Part shown: positions 21,028 through 31,407 of the stretch, in pieces | Layout: every line of letters begins with the position of its first letter | How positions within the stretch are numbered: position 1 is the stretch's first letter | Source: Bradyrhizobium sp. LMTR 3 | GTDB taxonomy: Bacteria > Pseudomonadota > Alphaproteobacteria > Rhizobiales > Xanthobacteraceae | Reading direction: 5' to 3' | Assembly: GCF_001693485.1 (NCBI RefSeq) | Contig: NZ_MAXC01000053.1 | Location: forward strand, 1 to 64,000 | DNA length: 64,000 nt | Program-made: the position numbers and the translations under genes | Notes under the pieces: generated by a model | The model's input: the letters and a program-made list of their open reading frames with translations, nothing else | What the model was told of the DNA's origin: nothing | Databases searched by the model: none

Positions 21028-21120
21028 CGTAGCCCGGATGGAGCGAAGCGTAGTCCGGGAACGGTTAATCCATCTGCGAGAGAGAAGCCCGGACTACGCT
21101 TGCGCTTCATCCGGGCTACG
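21028..21120. repeat. Long palindromic repeat (REP-like)
   Basis: Two near-perfect inverted arms of about 32 bases (21028-21059 and 21088-21120) flank a 28-base loop. The arms begin CGTAGCCCGGAT and end in its complement. Elements of the form 'GTAGCCCGGATGGAGCGAAG' are known as dispersed palindromes in Bradyrhizobium. Placed just after the stop of the J-domain gene, it can also act as a transcript-end hairpin. Confidence 0.7.
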
Positions 21121-21138
21121 GGTCTGACGCGCGGGGCG

Positions 21139-21768
21139 CTACGCCTGGCGCACCACGGTCTTCAGATAGTTGTACGCCTTGATGATCTCGATCAGGCGGT
21201 CTTCGGTGGAGCGGTCGCCGCCATTGGCGTCGGGATGGTGCTGCTTCACCAGCGCCTTGTACTTGGTCTTGACGTCCTCGAGCGTGGCTTCGGCGGTGAG
21301 CCCCATCACCTGCAGCGCCTTGCGCTCGGCGTTCATCATCGTGCAGGTCTCGCGCTTGCCCTGCGCGCCGGGGCCAGGCCGCCAGCCGGCGCGGCCGTTG
21401 AGTTCGGCAAACACGTTGAAGGGATCGGCGGCGCTGCCCTTGCCGCGCTCGGCGCTGGTGTTGGCGCCCATCTTCCAGGTCGGGCGATGGCCGGTCAGCG
21501 CATCCTTCTGGTAGCGCGCAACCGCTTCCGGATTCATGCCCTGGAAGAAATTGTAGGACTGGTTGTACTCACGGACATGGTCGAGACAGAAGTGCCAGTA
21601 CTCGCGCGCGTTCTCGCGCCCCTTCCGCACGCGGTGCGAGCCCTTGTTCTGGCAGCCCGCCCATTCGCAGGTGACGGCCTCCTGACCCGCCTGCGCCTTG
21701 CGCTTCCCACTCACCTTGGTAGGCTTGATGCGAATGGAGTCGAAGAATTTTGATGAATCGATCGGCAT
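21139..21768 (-). CDS. J-domain protein (DnaJ-like, C-terminal J domain)
   Basis: 209 residues, complete. Residues about 30-110 contain a Cys/His region (CEWAGCQ, WHFCLDHVREYN) found in a family of alphaproteobacterial J proteins. The C-terminal 60 residues are a J domain with the HPD motif (QHHPDANGGD) that would stimulate DnaK ATPase. There is no Gly/Phe or zinc-finger region, so it is a class III type co-chaperone. In related genomes this gene is usually divergent from bolA; here only a bolA fragment remains on the other strand. This looks like ordinary chromosomal DNA brought into or next to the island. Confidence 0.85.
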   Translation of the reverse strand: MPIDSSKFFDSIRIKPTKVSGKRKAQAGQEAVTCEWAGCQNKGSHRVRKGRENAREYWHFCLDHVREYNQSYNFFQGMNPEAVARYQKDALTGHRPTWKMGANTSAERGKGSAADPFNVFAELNGRAGWRPGPGAQGKRETCTMMNAERKALQVMGLTAEATLEDVKTKYKALVKQHHPDANGGDRSTEDRLIEIIKAYNYLKTVVRQA

Positions 21769-21855
21769 GGCTGACTTTGACTACGCAGTACTAAACGCTT
21801 CAAGTCCTGACATTGCGAATACCTCTCCTTCGACTACGCCATTGACGGAAAGCGG

Positions 21856-21960
21856 ATGCCAAATTATGCCCGCCGCCGCCATGGCACCAAAGATGTTATC
21901 ATAAACAAGTTGCGTGAAGCTTTCACACCCGAAAGCCTCGCGGTGAAGCTTTCATGCTAG
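21856..21960 (+). pseudogene. bolA N-terminal fragment
   Basis: A 34-codon frame contains DVIINKLREAFTPESLAV, the first helix and turn of BolA, and ends at a premature stop after KLSC. The rest of the BolA fold, including the His-containing helix-turn-helix-like segment, is missing. Its divergent position beside the J-domain gene agrees with the usual bolA-dnaJ-like arrangement. Confidence 0.55.
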
Positions 21961-22062
21961 AGGTTAGCCCAAGATGTTTTTCGATTGCGGCAGTGAGCTC
22001 GATAACCTCACCCGGGCGGTCGGAAACATGATCGGCTATTCCAATGAGATCAATCATCTGCT

Positions 22063-22455
22063 TCAACGCGTCGGCTTGATTGACACGCCTCTCCGGAAGC
22101 TGCGAATGTCAGACTGTTCGGGCTGAAAGGCCTCAACCAGAACCGGCACGGCGCGCGTGGGATCGCTGTCGCCACATACGAAAACATCAGCGGCCGCGTA
22201 GGACCTCTCAGGCCAAGTATGTAAGGTAATGTGCGATTCAGCCAACAAGGCGATTGCGGAGACGCCGTGACCCGGACAAAACTTATGAACGTGAAGGTGG
22301 AGTAATGTCGCCCTCGCCGCACTGATGGCTTTTCGGATTGCGTCTTCCGCAATGGTCGGATCGTCGAGGTTCTTCGCTCCCCATAGCTCGATGAGCATAT
22401 GCGTCGCACCGGTGGACAGAGCCGGTGGGGCTTCCTTCTCGGCATTCATAGTCAT
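22063..22455 (-). CDS. speD: S-adenosylmethionine decarboxylase proenzyme
   Basis: 130 residues, the short bacterial (class 1B) type. The enzyme makes decarboxylated SAM for spermidine synthesis. It self-cleaves before the Ser in LAESHITLHTWPE to form the pyruvoyl cofactor; the following H-T-W-P-E and the Cys in KFCPGHG match known active-site elements. The start may be the ATG at 22455 or the next one at 22449. No spermidine synthase gene (speE) is adjacent. The flanks are relics, so it is an isolated polyamine gene. Confidence 0.85.
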   Translation of the reverse strand: MTMNAEKEAPPALSTGATHMLIELWGAKNLDDPTIAEDAIRKAISAARATLLHLHVHKFCPGHGVSAIALLAESHITLHTWPERSYAAADVFVCGDSDPTRAVPVLVEAFQPEQSDIRSFRRGVSIKPTR

Positions 22456-22506
22456 TAAGAAATTTCCATTTGAATTATCGGCCCAATAAGCTGAGCTATT
22501 CGGGAT

Positions 22507-23110
22507 TTAGGTGACGACGTGATCAGGCGCTTGGTTTTCCGGCACTTGGATGACGTCAATGCCGTCGTTGAATCTGACAACTGCGACGACCGTCGGCGAC
22601 TGATTTATGCCGTTGAGCCGCCGCCAAGTCCTTGATGCGGCGATCACCAGCTTGAACACCATCGGCCTGGCGGTGGTTGGCGATAAGGAGCCCCTCTTCC
22701 GCACCATCCTGTATCGCCCCGCGGCGAACACGCTCTCGATGAGATTGGTGGTGGAGCGCAAGTGATCCCAATGTTCGGCAAGAAAATCGTAGAAGGCCAG
22801 CAGTGCATCGCGATCGTTGACCAGGCATTCGATCGCCCCTCCGTACTTGGCCTAATACTTCTCGGCGAAGACGTCGATCGCCACTTCGGCGGACGCTCGG
22901 GTCGCGCCCAATAGACCTCGCGCAAATCCTTCTTCATAGTGGCCTGCACAGAAAGTGGACCTTGTCCAGGACGTTCACAGTCTTGTGCACCCAGCATCGC
23001 TGGTGGGGTGCGCCGGGAAAGACCTCGTCGAGCGCCTTGCAGAAGTCGAGCGCGCCGTCGCCGACATTGGCCACACTCGTTGTCATTGATGAGGTCGCCT
23101 TGATTGTTTT
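22507..23110 (-). mobile_element. IS256-family (mutator-type) transposase, C-terminal half, frameshifted
   Basis: The readable blocks are GDGALDFCKALDEVFPGAPH and QRCWVHKTVNVLDKV (the DDE-region signature), TMKKDLREVYWA, TTNLIESVFA, and FKLVIAASRTWRRLNG with the terminal IQVPENQAP. They are spread over three frames. The N-terminal third is absent because the element joins an outer-membrane protein gene at about 23110. Confidence 0.7.
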
Positions 23111-23576
23111 GCCGCGCCACGCCTTGCTTGAGGTAGGCCTGCGTGTGGCCCTGCGCGCCAAAAGCGTAACCGAGGCGACCGGCCCCGGGGACAAGACGTT
23201 TGGACTTGCTTTGCAAGTTTACGGTCAGCACTTTGCCGGAGGCCGCGAGGCGGGGATTTGTGCCGTTGGAGACAGCACCGCTGGCATCGAGTTTGAGGCC
23301 AAACACCCAGCTACTCTTCTGCCAGTTGGGGCGGATCTGGCCGCCTGCCAGGAACACAGGACTATCGACGACGACGCCATAGACTGACGGACCGTAGGGA
23401 TCACTAAAGGATTTTTGGCCGTAACCAACGCCGACGTGCCCGCCAATATCTCCTCCGGACCAGCTCCCTAGGGCCGGTGGCAGTTGTACTGCTGGCTCAA
23501 GGTCCGCCGAATTGGCTGCACCGCTTGCGACCAGCGCAATCGTTGTCGCTCCCCAAAAACGAACTCCAGATCGCAT
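23111..23576 (-). pseudogene. Outer-membrane beta-barrel protein, truncated by IS256
   Basis: The ATG at 23576 begins a signal peptide (MRSGVRFWGATTIALVASG, cleavage after AANSA), followed by a barrel with repeated GSWSGGDIGGHVGVGYGQ and SSWVFGLKLDASG strands. It resembles the Omp25/RopB-type porin-like proteins of Rhizobiales. After GDLINDN the frame enters the IS256 remnant, so the last strands are lost and correct insertion is unlikely. Confidence 0.6.
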
Positions 23577-24939
23577 CAAACACTCCGCGGCGCTTTCCCG
23601 ATCCACAACCGAGCGCCTTCAAGCTGGCATCAGTGATGGCACCGCGACTGAAGCAAACAGCGTGCCGCTTGGAAATTGAGGGGGGCTCCAGTTACTTCGT
23701 GCCGGGGTCCATGCGTCAGGTTGTGGACAATGGTCTTGAAGCTGACAATCGCGCTGTAGCGTCCGCCAGTATGCTGCGCAGCAGGAAACCACCTTTCTCG
23801 CTGCAGCAGTAGCGGGAGATTCTTGTTCGCCTGGACAGGCTTTCGATCTCACCTATCGAGGCTCATGCGAAACGGTGAAAGCCAATGGATATTACCGACG
23901 AGCGGAGCCGGCCTGGACGCTGGACCCGTCTACCCGCACAGGGATTCGCACCGGCTACGCCGCGCGTTATCGAAGTTCGGCTGGTTGGGAAGAATCATCA
24001 CGAGCGATAATCACGCAACGCGGCACGCGCAGGAAAGGCTCATCATCAGCGTCTTCCAACTTACCACGAATACCCGCGTAATAATAACAGTCCGGCTCCG
24101 GCTTCGCCGTAGTGCTGCGTGGCTTTGTTGCAACACTATTCTTATCGGTTCTGCTCTAGGAAAAGGAGTTACCGAGCATGCGTCCCGTGGAGACTAAGCG
24201 AAGGCGCCATCCGCAATTCAATTCCGGTTCGCAAAGCCGTTTCGATAAGCCCTTTCGGGTAGACTGGACGTCCCCTGCCGTTCACAGCAAAGCTCTCTGA
24301 GCGCGTTTTCGCTTGCACCAAGGTGGACGACTTGCGAACATCAACAGACCAAGGACCTCGCGGTGATGGTTCTGCACGCCCACGACTCGCCACGCCGCCC
24401 ATAGCTATCTTGTTATGGCCAAGAGCGTCAAAACGACTGAGCGCGCAACGATTGCCCTTCAGCGGCTATGCGAACAACGCCGGCTTCGTGGAAAACGGTA
24501 GCACGCCTCTGTGTTGGTTCTTGCACAATCGATGTTACCGCTTGGTCGCCGCGGGCGACCTGTAGCCCGGCGAGCGCCAAGCCCCCGCTTTCATGAGGAG
24601 CGCACCAAATCATTGTGCAGGCGCCTACAAATGAAAGAACTCACAAGCCGGAGCGAGTCTCTGGGCGCGCTTGGTTGCGGATGCCATGCAGACTACCCGA
24701 GTGTCTACTACAAGATCTGGTAGATGCCAACGCCGACTTGAGGCTCTAGCGTCCGGCCGTGTTCCCCTGCCGATCATCGCGGAAACAGTAGTGAACGCAA
24801 AGGACGAGAAGTTAAGAAACGGGCAAAACGGCACAGTATGACTGGCAGAACCAGGGTGGCTACGCATTGCACACGCTCAATCAGGATCCTTGGTGTTCTG
24901 ATTTAAGGGTCGCAGAAAGCGACGAATGGCGGGAAGCGT
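23577..24939. other. Intergenic debris upstream of the NRPS
   Basis: No convincing gene. A minus-strand frame at 24169-24402 contains RGRPVYPKGLIETALR, which could be the N-terminus of an IS5-type transposase. Nothing else is recognised. The NRPS promoter should lie in the last few hundred bases; I see no well-spaced -24/-12 element. Confidence 0.4.
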
Positions 24940-27900
24940 ATGCCTACGGAAAATCGATCAAGCAAAAATCAGCTTGTGGAACTGCAATCGATCGACCCGA
25001 TCACGGCGATCGATCGCCTTGCTAGATCAGATCCGGAAAGGGTTGCGCTGAGGTACGGCGTAGACGAACTCACCTACGAAGCGCTGCGATTAAGATCGGA
25101 TGCCCTCGCAAGGACGTTACGAGAGCGGGGCGCTAACGGCATGGTCGTTGGCTGTTGGGGTGAGCGGGACCTCGACTGGGCGACGGCGGTAGTTGCAATT
25201 TTGAGGGCTGGAGCAACGTACCTGCCTCTCGATCCATCGTTACCGGCTTCGCGTACATCATTCATGATCGAGCAGAGTCGCTGCGCTCTGATTATTGGCC
25301 CAGACCAGCTGGATTTGTTCAGCAAATTGCAGGCGAGCAGCAAAGGCACGGCGCAATTCATAGCGATAGAGGCGGCGCTGCGCGAGGGCCAGACTTCGCC
25401 TGTTGTACCACCATCGTGCGAGGATGGACTCGCCTATATTCTGTTTACGTCGGGTTCGACGGGCAAGCCTAAAGGCGCAATGATCGAGCGCGCAGCCCTA
25501 AACAATCATTTGGTGGCAAAGATTGATGCCCTAACCCTCACTCGGACTGATTGCATCGCGCAGACGGCATCGCACTGCTTTGACATCTCGCTGTGGCAGC
25601 TTCTGGCAGGGCTTTGCGTCGGAGGCTCGATCGCAATCATTGATGATGCGACACTGAAATCGCCAGTATCCCTCCTCAAAGCAATTAAAGGATACGGCGT
25701 GACGGTTGTTCAATTTGTTCCGTCGATGCTTGCAATATTTGTTGAACATCTGCAGTCGCTTGCGGCGGCTGAGCGAGCTCTGGACAGTTTGCGGATTATT
25801 TCAACGGTCGGAGAACCTCTAACACCCGGACTGGCGCGTGCGTGGCTGGCCTTATATCCCCGGGTCCCCATTCTCAACCACTACGGGCCGACCGAGTGCG
25901 CGGACGGCGTTACGCATCATCTGGTTTCCGTAGCGCCTGCGCTGGCTGACTCTTATGTGCCGATCGGCAAACAGATTTCTAACCTTATGGTTTATGTCGC
26001 CGACGGACCGAGGCTGTGCAATACGGGAGAGGTCGGCGAAATCTGTGTTAGCGGCGTTGGTGTCGCTGCTGGTTACGTCAATGATGACGTTCGCACCAAG
26101 GATGCCTTTGGGCCAAACCCGTTCTCAAACAACCCGTCGTTCCAGCGCCTATACAGGACAGGTGATCTCGGGCGCGTTCGTTCCGATGGCCTCTTGGAAT
26201 GTCTTGGTCGACGGGACCGTCAGGTCAAAATCCGCGGCCACAGAATTGAGCTTGGAGAAATCGAGGCCCGCCTCGCCGCTCATCATTTGGTACGTGGCGC
26301 CGTCGCGGTCGCCTCCTTCTGCGCAGGCGTAAAGCTTATGGCGAGAGATATAGCCAGGGCCGAGGGGGAAACTGGATCGAGACGACTCATCGCGTACGTG
26401 TCAGCTCCGGCTGAAGTAACGGAAGGCGAGCTTCAGAACTTTCTTGCCGAAGCGCTTCCCACCTACATGCTCCCAGAAAGGATCATCCACCTCGCCAGTA
26501 TTCCACTGACCAGAAACGGAAAGGTCGATTTTGGAGCATTGCCGGACCCGGCCAGTGTTCGCCCTCTATTGCCGACGCCATTCGAGGAGCCGAAAACAGA
26601 GCTCGAAGCCCAGCTGTGTCAAATTTGGTCCCGCGTTCTGCGTATTGAGAACATTGGCGTGATGGACCAGTTCATAAGCCTCGGCGGAGACTCGCTACGG
26701 GCAATGCTCATATTGGGCCAGTTGCAGACCCAGCTCGGAGTGAGAACGGATTTCAGGCTGGTCCTGAATGGAACGATCCGGTCTCTTGCGGCTTCGATCT
26801 CGGCCCAAGTCGAATCCAAACCGTGCACAGCCCCGACGCACGGAAAGCTTATGCGGTCGCCTCTGACGCGAGTACAGGAGCACCTTTGGTTTCTCTCGCA
26901 GCTCGATCCGTCTGCAAAGAACTACATCATTCAAGGCGGCCTGCGAATAAAAGGAATCATTGATCTGACCGCGTTCAATCGCGCCTGGACCGATGTCGTT
27001 CATTCTCATCAGGCATTTTCGGCGCGCTTTATCGACGAGGACGGTCCGGTTCAGCTTTTTGATGCTCCGCAATGCGCAAGTCTTGAACTGGCTGATGCAT
27101 CTCTTCTCACGGCGCAGGAAGCTGAGGAGCTGATCGCAGAGTTACGGCGAACAGAGCTGAACGGCAGCTTTGATCTCAGCCAAGGCCATCTGTTTCGCGC
27201 GCGCATGATCCGTTTTGGCCCTGACAACCATCTCATACTGATCACCGCTCATGAAATTATCATCGATGCCTGGTCGATCGCTGTTCTACTCAGAGACCTT
27301 CGACAAAGGTACGTAGATGCCGCCGCGTTCTTGCCAGAGAACCGCGCCTCACTCTCGACCTACGCGGTCTGGGAAACACAACACGTTACTGCAGAGGCGC
27401 TAGCCAACCAACGTAGCTATTGGCGTCGTCAGATTGGTGATGATCCGCCGGTGCTTTCGCTTGGAACGGGACGAGCGCGGCCACAGACAAATTCCTACCG
27501 CGGCGCCTCGCATGCGGTGCTGCTTGGCAGCGAGCTCTCCAATCAGGTACGTGAGTTTGCGCGCCGAAATCGGTGCACGACGTCGACAACACTCCTCGCC
27601 TGCTTCAAGCTGCTGCTGCGCACGTATAGCGGTCAGGACGATATTATCGTTGGCATACCGCACGTCGTACGGGATCAACCTGGCAGCGCCGAGATCGTTG
27701 GCTTTTTCCTGAATATGCTACCAATCCGCACCGCGATCGATGTCGGCGAGTCCTTTGCGGTTCATGCCTTGCGCATCCAGGGCATCGTCAGCGATGCCAT
27801 CGCAAATTCGGCGTATCCGTTCGGCTGGATGGTAAGAGATACCCGGCTTCATCGCGAAGCGGGACGATCACCGATCTTCCAGGTCATGTTCAACATGTAC

Positions 27901-30900
27901 TCCGAGGCCGCGGAGCCACTTGGCCAGCATGAGTTGGATCTCACATTCCGCGAATATGAGACCGGCTATGTAAAATTCGATCTGACCTTGTATGCACAAG
28001 ATCAGGGCGATGAAATTGCCCTCCAGCTCGCGTATGCAGAAGACATATTTTCCAGCGATCTGATTCTCCGCATGGCCGACAATCTGCGCTGTCTAATTGC
28101 AGCCTGCGTTGAGAAGCCTCTTGCGCCCATTAAAGATCTGAGCTGCCTCAGCGCGTCAGACGTCACTATGCTGGACTCGCTGAATAGCTCGGCGCAGCCA
28201 TATGAGACTGAATGTCCGCTTATCGAAGCCTTCGAGCAAATCAGCGTCTCAAATCGCAGCCAGGTGGCATATTTTGGTGATTTCGGTGAGATCACATTCG
28301 ACCACCTGCGTGAGCGCGTAACAGCTATCAGGTCGGTACTGCGGGCTTCTGACGTGGGGGCTGGCGATATGGTCGCCATGCTGGTCGACCGGTCGCCTGA
28401 CGTGGCCGCTATCATTCTTGCGGCACGAGCCTTGCAGTCCATTGTTGTCCCTATATCGCCGGATTATCCGCGTGATCGGATCGAACATATTTTGCAAGAT
28501 AGTCAGGCAAAGCTTTTGGTTCACGCAAATGCCTCGGATCCTGGTTTTGACGTGCCGTCGATTTGTCTATTGACCCTTGAAGGGTGCGGCGCGCCCGCGC
28601 ACGATTTTAAGTGCAGCGACAAACCATCAGACCGGGGAATTGCGAGTCTCATATACACCTCGTCCTCAACCGGGAAGGCGAAGGGGGTTCTTATTCCGGA
28701 ATTGGCAATTCTCAATCGACTGAACTGGATGTGGCGACGCTTTCCCTTCGAGAGTACCGACGTGATGGCTGTCCAGAAGTCCGCATCACTTGTTGCGTCG
28801 GCATGGGAGTACCTTGGGGGGCTTCTGAGAGGTTTGCCCGCGCTGATCTTGACCCAAGAGCAGTTGCTGGATCCAGATCTGTTGTTGTGCACGTTGGCGA
28901 GACGTCGCGTGACACACCTATTTGCCTCGCCGCCGCTCCTATCCGGCCTCATTGCTTCCCAAGCACGGCACCCGCGACCGACCGCCTTGCGGATGGTCAC
29001 AAGCGGCGCCGAACCGATGCCTTGCTCGCTCCCGGTTCGCTGGCGTGCGTATTTCCCGGACGTGCCGTTGTGGAACTTCTATGGTGCTACGGAATGTGCA
29101 TCCAATGCAGCGGTCTACGAAACATCGGATGCCTACGACGGCTCCTCGCTCGTCCCCATTGGGCGCCCAATTGATAACGTCAAACTCTACGTGCTCGATA
29201 AGCAATTGAAGAGAGTCCCTGTCGGTGCCGCCGGTGAACTCTGCATCGCGGGACGCTGCGTGAGCGCTGGGTATTGGCGGGATCAAGATCGGACCAATCG
29301 CTGTTTCGTGCCGAATCCGTATGATGATGGGCAATACAGCGTTCTTTATCGAAGTGGCGATGTCGCACGCATCTCAACCAGCGGCCTTCTCGAGATTTGC
29401 GGCCGATCGGACAACCAGATCAAAGTACGGGGCTTTCGCATCGAGCTGGAGGAAGTCGAAACGGCCCTTGAGTCTCATCCGGCAATCGCAAAGGCCGCTG
29501 TCGTCGCAGAAGGCGCCGATGACCATCGTCGCTTGATCGCTAGCGTGGTTCCGGCTCGCGAGGGTCTAAGCTCTGGAGATATCGTCACCCACCTGCGCCA
29601 TACATTGCCGTCCTACATGATTCCCGCCGCCTTCCGTTTGGTTGATACTATCCCCCTTACGGCGAGCGGAAAGATAGATCGTGCTCGCCTGTCGTCCGTT
29701 CCTTACCGCGAGGTCGGGCCTGTTCCATCTGCTGAGCCCCGCACCAGGAAGGAGCGTATTCTTGCTGGAATCTGGCAAGATCTATTACGCGCCAAGTGGG
29801 TCGGAATCGATCAGAGCTTCTTTGATATCGGCGGAGACTCTCTTCTAAGCGTGCGCTGCGTGACGCTGGCGCGCAAAGCCGGACTGAATCTTGCTGTCGA
29901 CCAAATCTATCGAACACCGACCATCAGGGAATTGGCGGCAGACGGAGCGGCGGTTACACTCCATACCTTCCCTTCCGCGGATGCCTCATTGCCGGTTATC
30001 CCGGCAATCGCATCTTGGAACCGTCTTGTCGGCTTCGATGAGCATTTCAATATCGGCGATCTGTTCTTCTTGCCCGGCGGCATCCTGAATATCCGAATCC
30101 TCGAGCGCGCCCTTGCCCATGTCATGGATAGGCACGAAGGCCTCAGACTCCGTGTTGCCCGAACCGACGATGGTCTACGTCTGACAATCGGACCTTCCGT
30201 GGCCGAACGCCTCGTGGAGGAGATCGACCTTGTCGGAATGACCGGCCTACAGCAGCGTAAGGCTATCGAGAGCGTCTCAACAAGACGTCAACATATATTT
30301 CGGTTTGACGGCCAGACGCCTCTTGTTAACGTCACCGTGTTCCGCACATCGGAAAGCGGCGATTACTATCTGCTGGTCCTGATGCATCATTTTGTAGCGG
30401 ACGGGATAGGCTATCGACTGTTTTTGGAAGCATTGGATGCGGCGTACAACGCCCTTGCCTCAGGCCACACCGTGAGTGGTCCTGAGAACATACAAATGCT
30501 CTCTCCATGGTTGAATCGCCTTGATCGCTACGCCAATTGCGAAGCGCCCGCCGAACTCAAATTCTGGGAGAGCATTGACTATCATCAGTTCAATTTTCAT
30601 GTCAGCGACACTTCATCGGGCGGCGCGAGCTTTTCGAAACTAACCGCGAGAGAGCTTCACTATGCACACCTTGAAGGTCGCGTGGATGAAGCAAATTGCC
30701 GACCGCTTTGGGAAGATCAGGCCAAATACCATCTCGAGATTGACAAAGAAGCGACAGCTGATCTGCTCAACATTACAGCCAGATTGGCACATTGTCAGGA
30801 CTTTGATGTGTTTCTTGCCGCTATATCTGGCGCCTTTGGACGCGTTTTCGGCAACTATTCGCTCTGGATTGATAGCCTTACCTCAACCCGAGGTCGGCTG

Positions 30901-31407
30901 TTTGACGATCTCGATCCATCTCAGATCATCGGCCATGTCAGCGAGCTCGTTCCGCTTCCCTTGAGTCTCACCGGAATGGAGTCTCGTCCAGATCGTGCTC
31001 GTTCAATATACAGCCAGCGCAATGCCCTGCCGCGCAGGGGGATAGGCTTTCGGGCCATGAAGTTCCTAAACCGAGATCCAGCCGTGCGGAGCCGGATCGA
31101 TCGCCTGCCCCTACCCAGAATTGGATTGAATTATCGAGCGGGTTTGCAGTGCCATTTTCCACGCCGTCTCTTAGCCAAGGAACCTTCTCCCCTCTGGATC
31201 GGCGAAGACATGGATGAAGCGGCCGCGATTCACCTCTTCTGGTTCGATGTCGGATATCAAGCCGGGCATCTCCAGATCGAATCGAGGTATAATCCAACCG
31301 ACGTCGGTTATGAGGTGACCCGCAATCTTTGCACGGTGTTGCGACAGGAGCTGTTGCAGACGATCAGCGAATTCGGAAGAGCTCGGCACACTTTTATCCA
31401 TGAATGA
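24940..31407 (+). CDS. Two-module non-ribosomal peptide synthetase (A-T-C-A-T-C)
   Basis: 2155 residues, open throughout. A1 spans about 20-560 with intact TSGSTGKPKG (near 165), NHYGPTE (312) and NGKV (525). T1 has LGGDSL at 582. C1 spans about 645-1070; its HHxxxDG motif reads HEIIIDA (near 770), so the second, catalytic His is Glu. A2 spans about 1095-1585 with an altered A3 motif (TSSSTGKAKG) and NFYGATE. T2 has IGGDSL at 1630. A terminal condensation/epimerisation-type domain (about 1685-2155) has intact HHFVADG near 1815. There is no thioesterase or reductase, so release may use the last domain or a separate enzyme. By eye the A1 code starts D-I-W-Q and A2 starts V-A-W, lacking the Asp that binds the alpha-amino group. 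The stop overlaps the start of the MATE gene. Product unknown, probably a short peptide or amide. Confidence 0.93.
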   Translation: MPTENRSSKNQLVELQSIDPITAIDRLARSDPERVALRYGVDELTYEALRLRSDALARTLRERGANGMVVGCWGERDLDWATAVVAILRAGATYLPLDPSLPASRTSFMIEQSRCALIIGPDQLDLFSKLQASSKGTAQFIAIEAALREGQTSPVVPPSCEDGLAYILFTSGSTGKPKGAMIERAALNNHLVAKIDALTLTRTDCIAQTASHCFDISLWQLLAGLCVGGSIAIIDDATLKSPVSLLKAIKGYGVTVVQFVPSMLAIFVEHLQSLAAAERALDSLRIISTVGEPLTPGLARAWLALYPRVPILNHYGPTECADGVTHHLVSVAPALADSYVPIGKQISNLMVYVADGPRLCNTGEVGEICVSGVGVAAGYVNDDVRTKDAFGPNPFSNNPSFQRLYRTGDLGRVRSDGLLECLGRRDRQVKIRGHRIELGEIEARLAAHHLVRGAVAVASFCAGVKLMARDIARAEGETGSRRLIAYVSAPAEVTEGELQNFLAEALPTYMLPERIIHLASIPLTRNGKVDFGALPDPASVRPLLPTPFEEPKTELEAQLCQIWSRVLRIENIGVMDQFISLGGDSLRAMLILGQLQTQLGVRTDFRLVLNGTIRSLAASISAQVESKPCTAPTHGKLMRSPLTRVQEHLWFLSQLDPSAKNYIIQGGLRIKGIIDLTAFNRAWTDVVHSHQAFSARFIDEDGPVQLFDAPQCASLELADASLLTAQEAEELIAELRRTELNGSFDLSQGHLFRARMIRFGPDNHLILITAHEIIIDAWSIAVLLRDLRQRYVDAAAFLPENRASLSTYAVWETQHVTAEALANQRSYWRRQIGDDPPVLSLGTGRARPQTNSYRGASHAVLLGSELSNQVREFARRNRCTTSTTLLACFKLLLRTYSGQDDIIVGIPHVVRDQPGSAEIVGFFLNMLPIRTAIDVGESFAVHALRIQGIVSDAIANSAYPFGWMVRDTRLHREAGRSPIFQVMFNMYSEAAEPLGQHELDLTFREYETGYVKFDLTLYAQDQGDEIALQLAYAEDIFSSDLILRMADNLRCLIAACVEKPLAPIKDLSCLSASDVTMLDSLNSSAQPYETECPLIEAFEQISVSNRSQVAYFGDFGEITFDHLRERVTAIRSVLRASDVGAGDMVAMLVDRSPDVAAIILAARALQSIVVPISPDYPRDRIEHILQDSQAKLLVHANASDPGFDVPSICLLTLEGCGAPAHDFKCSDKPSDRGIASLIYTSSSTGKAKGVLIPELAILNRLNWMWRRFPFESTDVMAVQKSASLVASAWEYLGGLLRGLPALILTQEQLLDPDLLLCTLARRRVTHLFASPPLLSGLIASQARHPRPTALRMVTSGAEPMPCSLPVRWRAYFPDVPLWNFYGATECASNAAVYETSDAYDGSSLVPIGRPIDNVKLYVLDKQLKRVPVGAAGELCIAGRCVSAGYWRDQDRTNRCFVPNPYDDGQYSVLYRSGDVARISTSGLLEICGRSDNQIKVRGFRIELEEVETALESHPAIAKAAVVAEGADDHRRLIASVVPAREGLSSGDIVTHLRHTLPSYMIPAAFRLVDTIPLTASGKIDRARLSSVPYREVGPVPSAEPRTRKERILAGIWQDLLRAKWVGIDQSFFDIGGDSLLSVRCVTLARKAGLNLAVDQIYRTPTIRELAADGAAVTLHTFPSADASLPVIPAIASWNRLVGFDEHFNIGDLFFLPGGILNIRILERALAHVMDRHEGLRLRVARTDDGLRLTIGPSVAERLVEEIDLVGMTGLQQRKAIESVSTRRQHIFRFDGQTPLVNVTVFRTSESGDYYLLVLMHHFVADGIGYRLFLEALDAAYNALASGHTVSGPENIQMLSPWLNRLDRYANCEAPAELKFWESIDYHQFNFHVSDTSSGGASFSKLTARELHYAHLEGRVDEANCRPLWEDQAKYHLEIDKEATADLLNITARLAHCQDFDVFLAAISGAFGRVFGNYSLWIDSLTSTRGRLFDDLDPSQIIGHVSELVPLPLSLTGMESRPDRARSIYSQRNALPRRGIGFRAMKFLNRDPAVRSRIDRLPLPRIGLNYRAGLQCHFPRRLLAKEPSPLWIGEDMDEAAAIHLFWFDVGYQAGHLQIESRYNPTDVGYEVTRNLCTVLRQELLQTISEFGRARHTFIHE

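Noticed and set aside
21028..21120. Long inverted repeat as a CRISPR or IS end
   Set aside because: Only two inverted arms are present, with no direct repeats or spacers and no transposase between them; a dispersed palindromic element fits better.
24169..24402. Minus-strand frame as an IS5-family transposase
   Set aside because: Only one short block (RGRPVYPKGLIETALR) resembles the family; the rest is not recognisable, so it is mentioned but not called.
24860..24885. TGGC...TTGCA element upstream of the NRPS as an RpoN promoter
   Set aside because: The spacing between the GG and GC dinucleotides is one base short, which normally abolishes RpoN recognition, and no NifA palindrome was found upstream.
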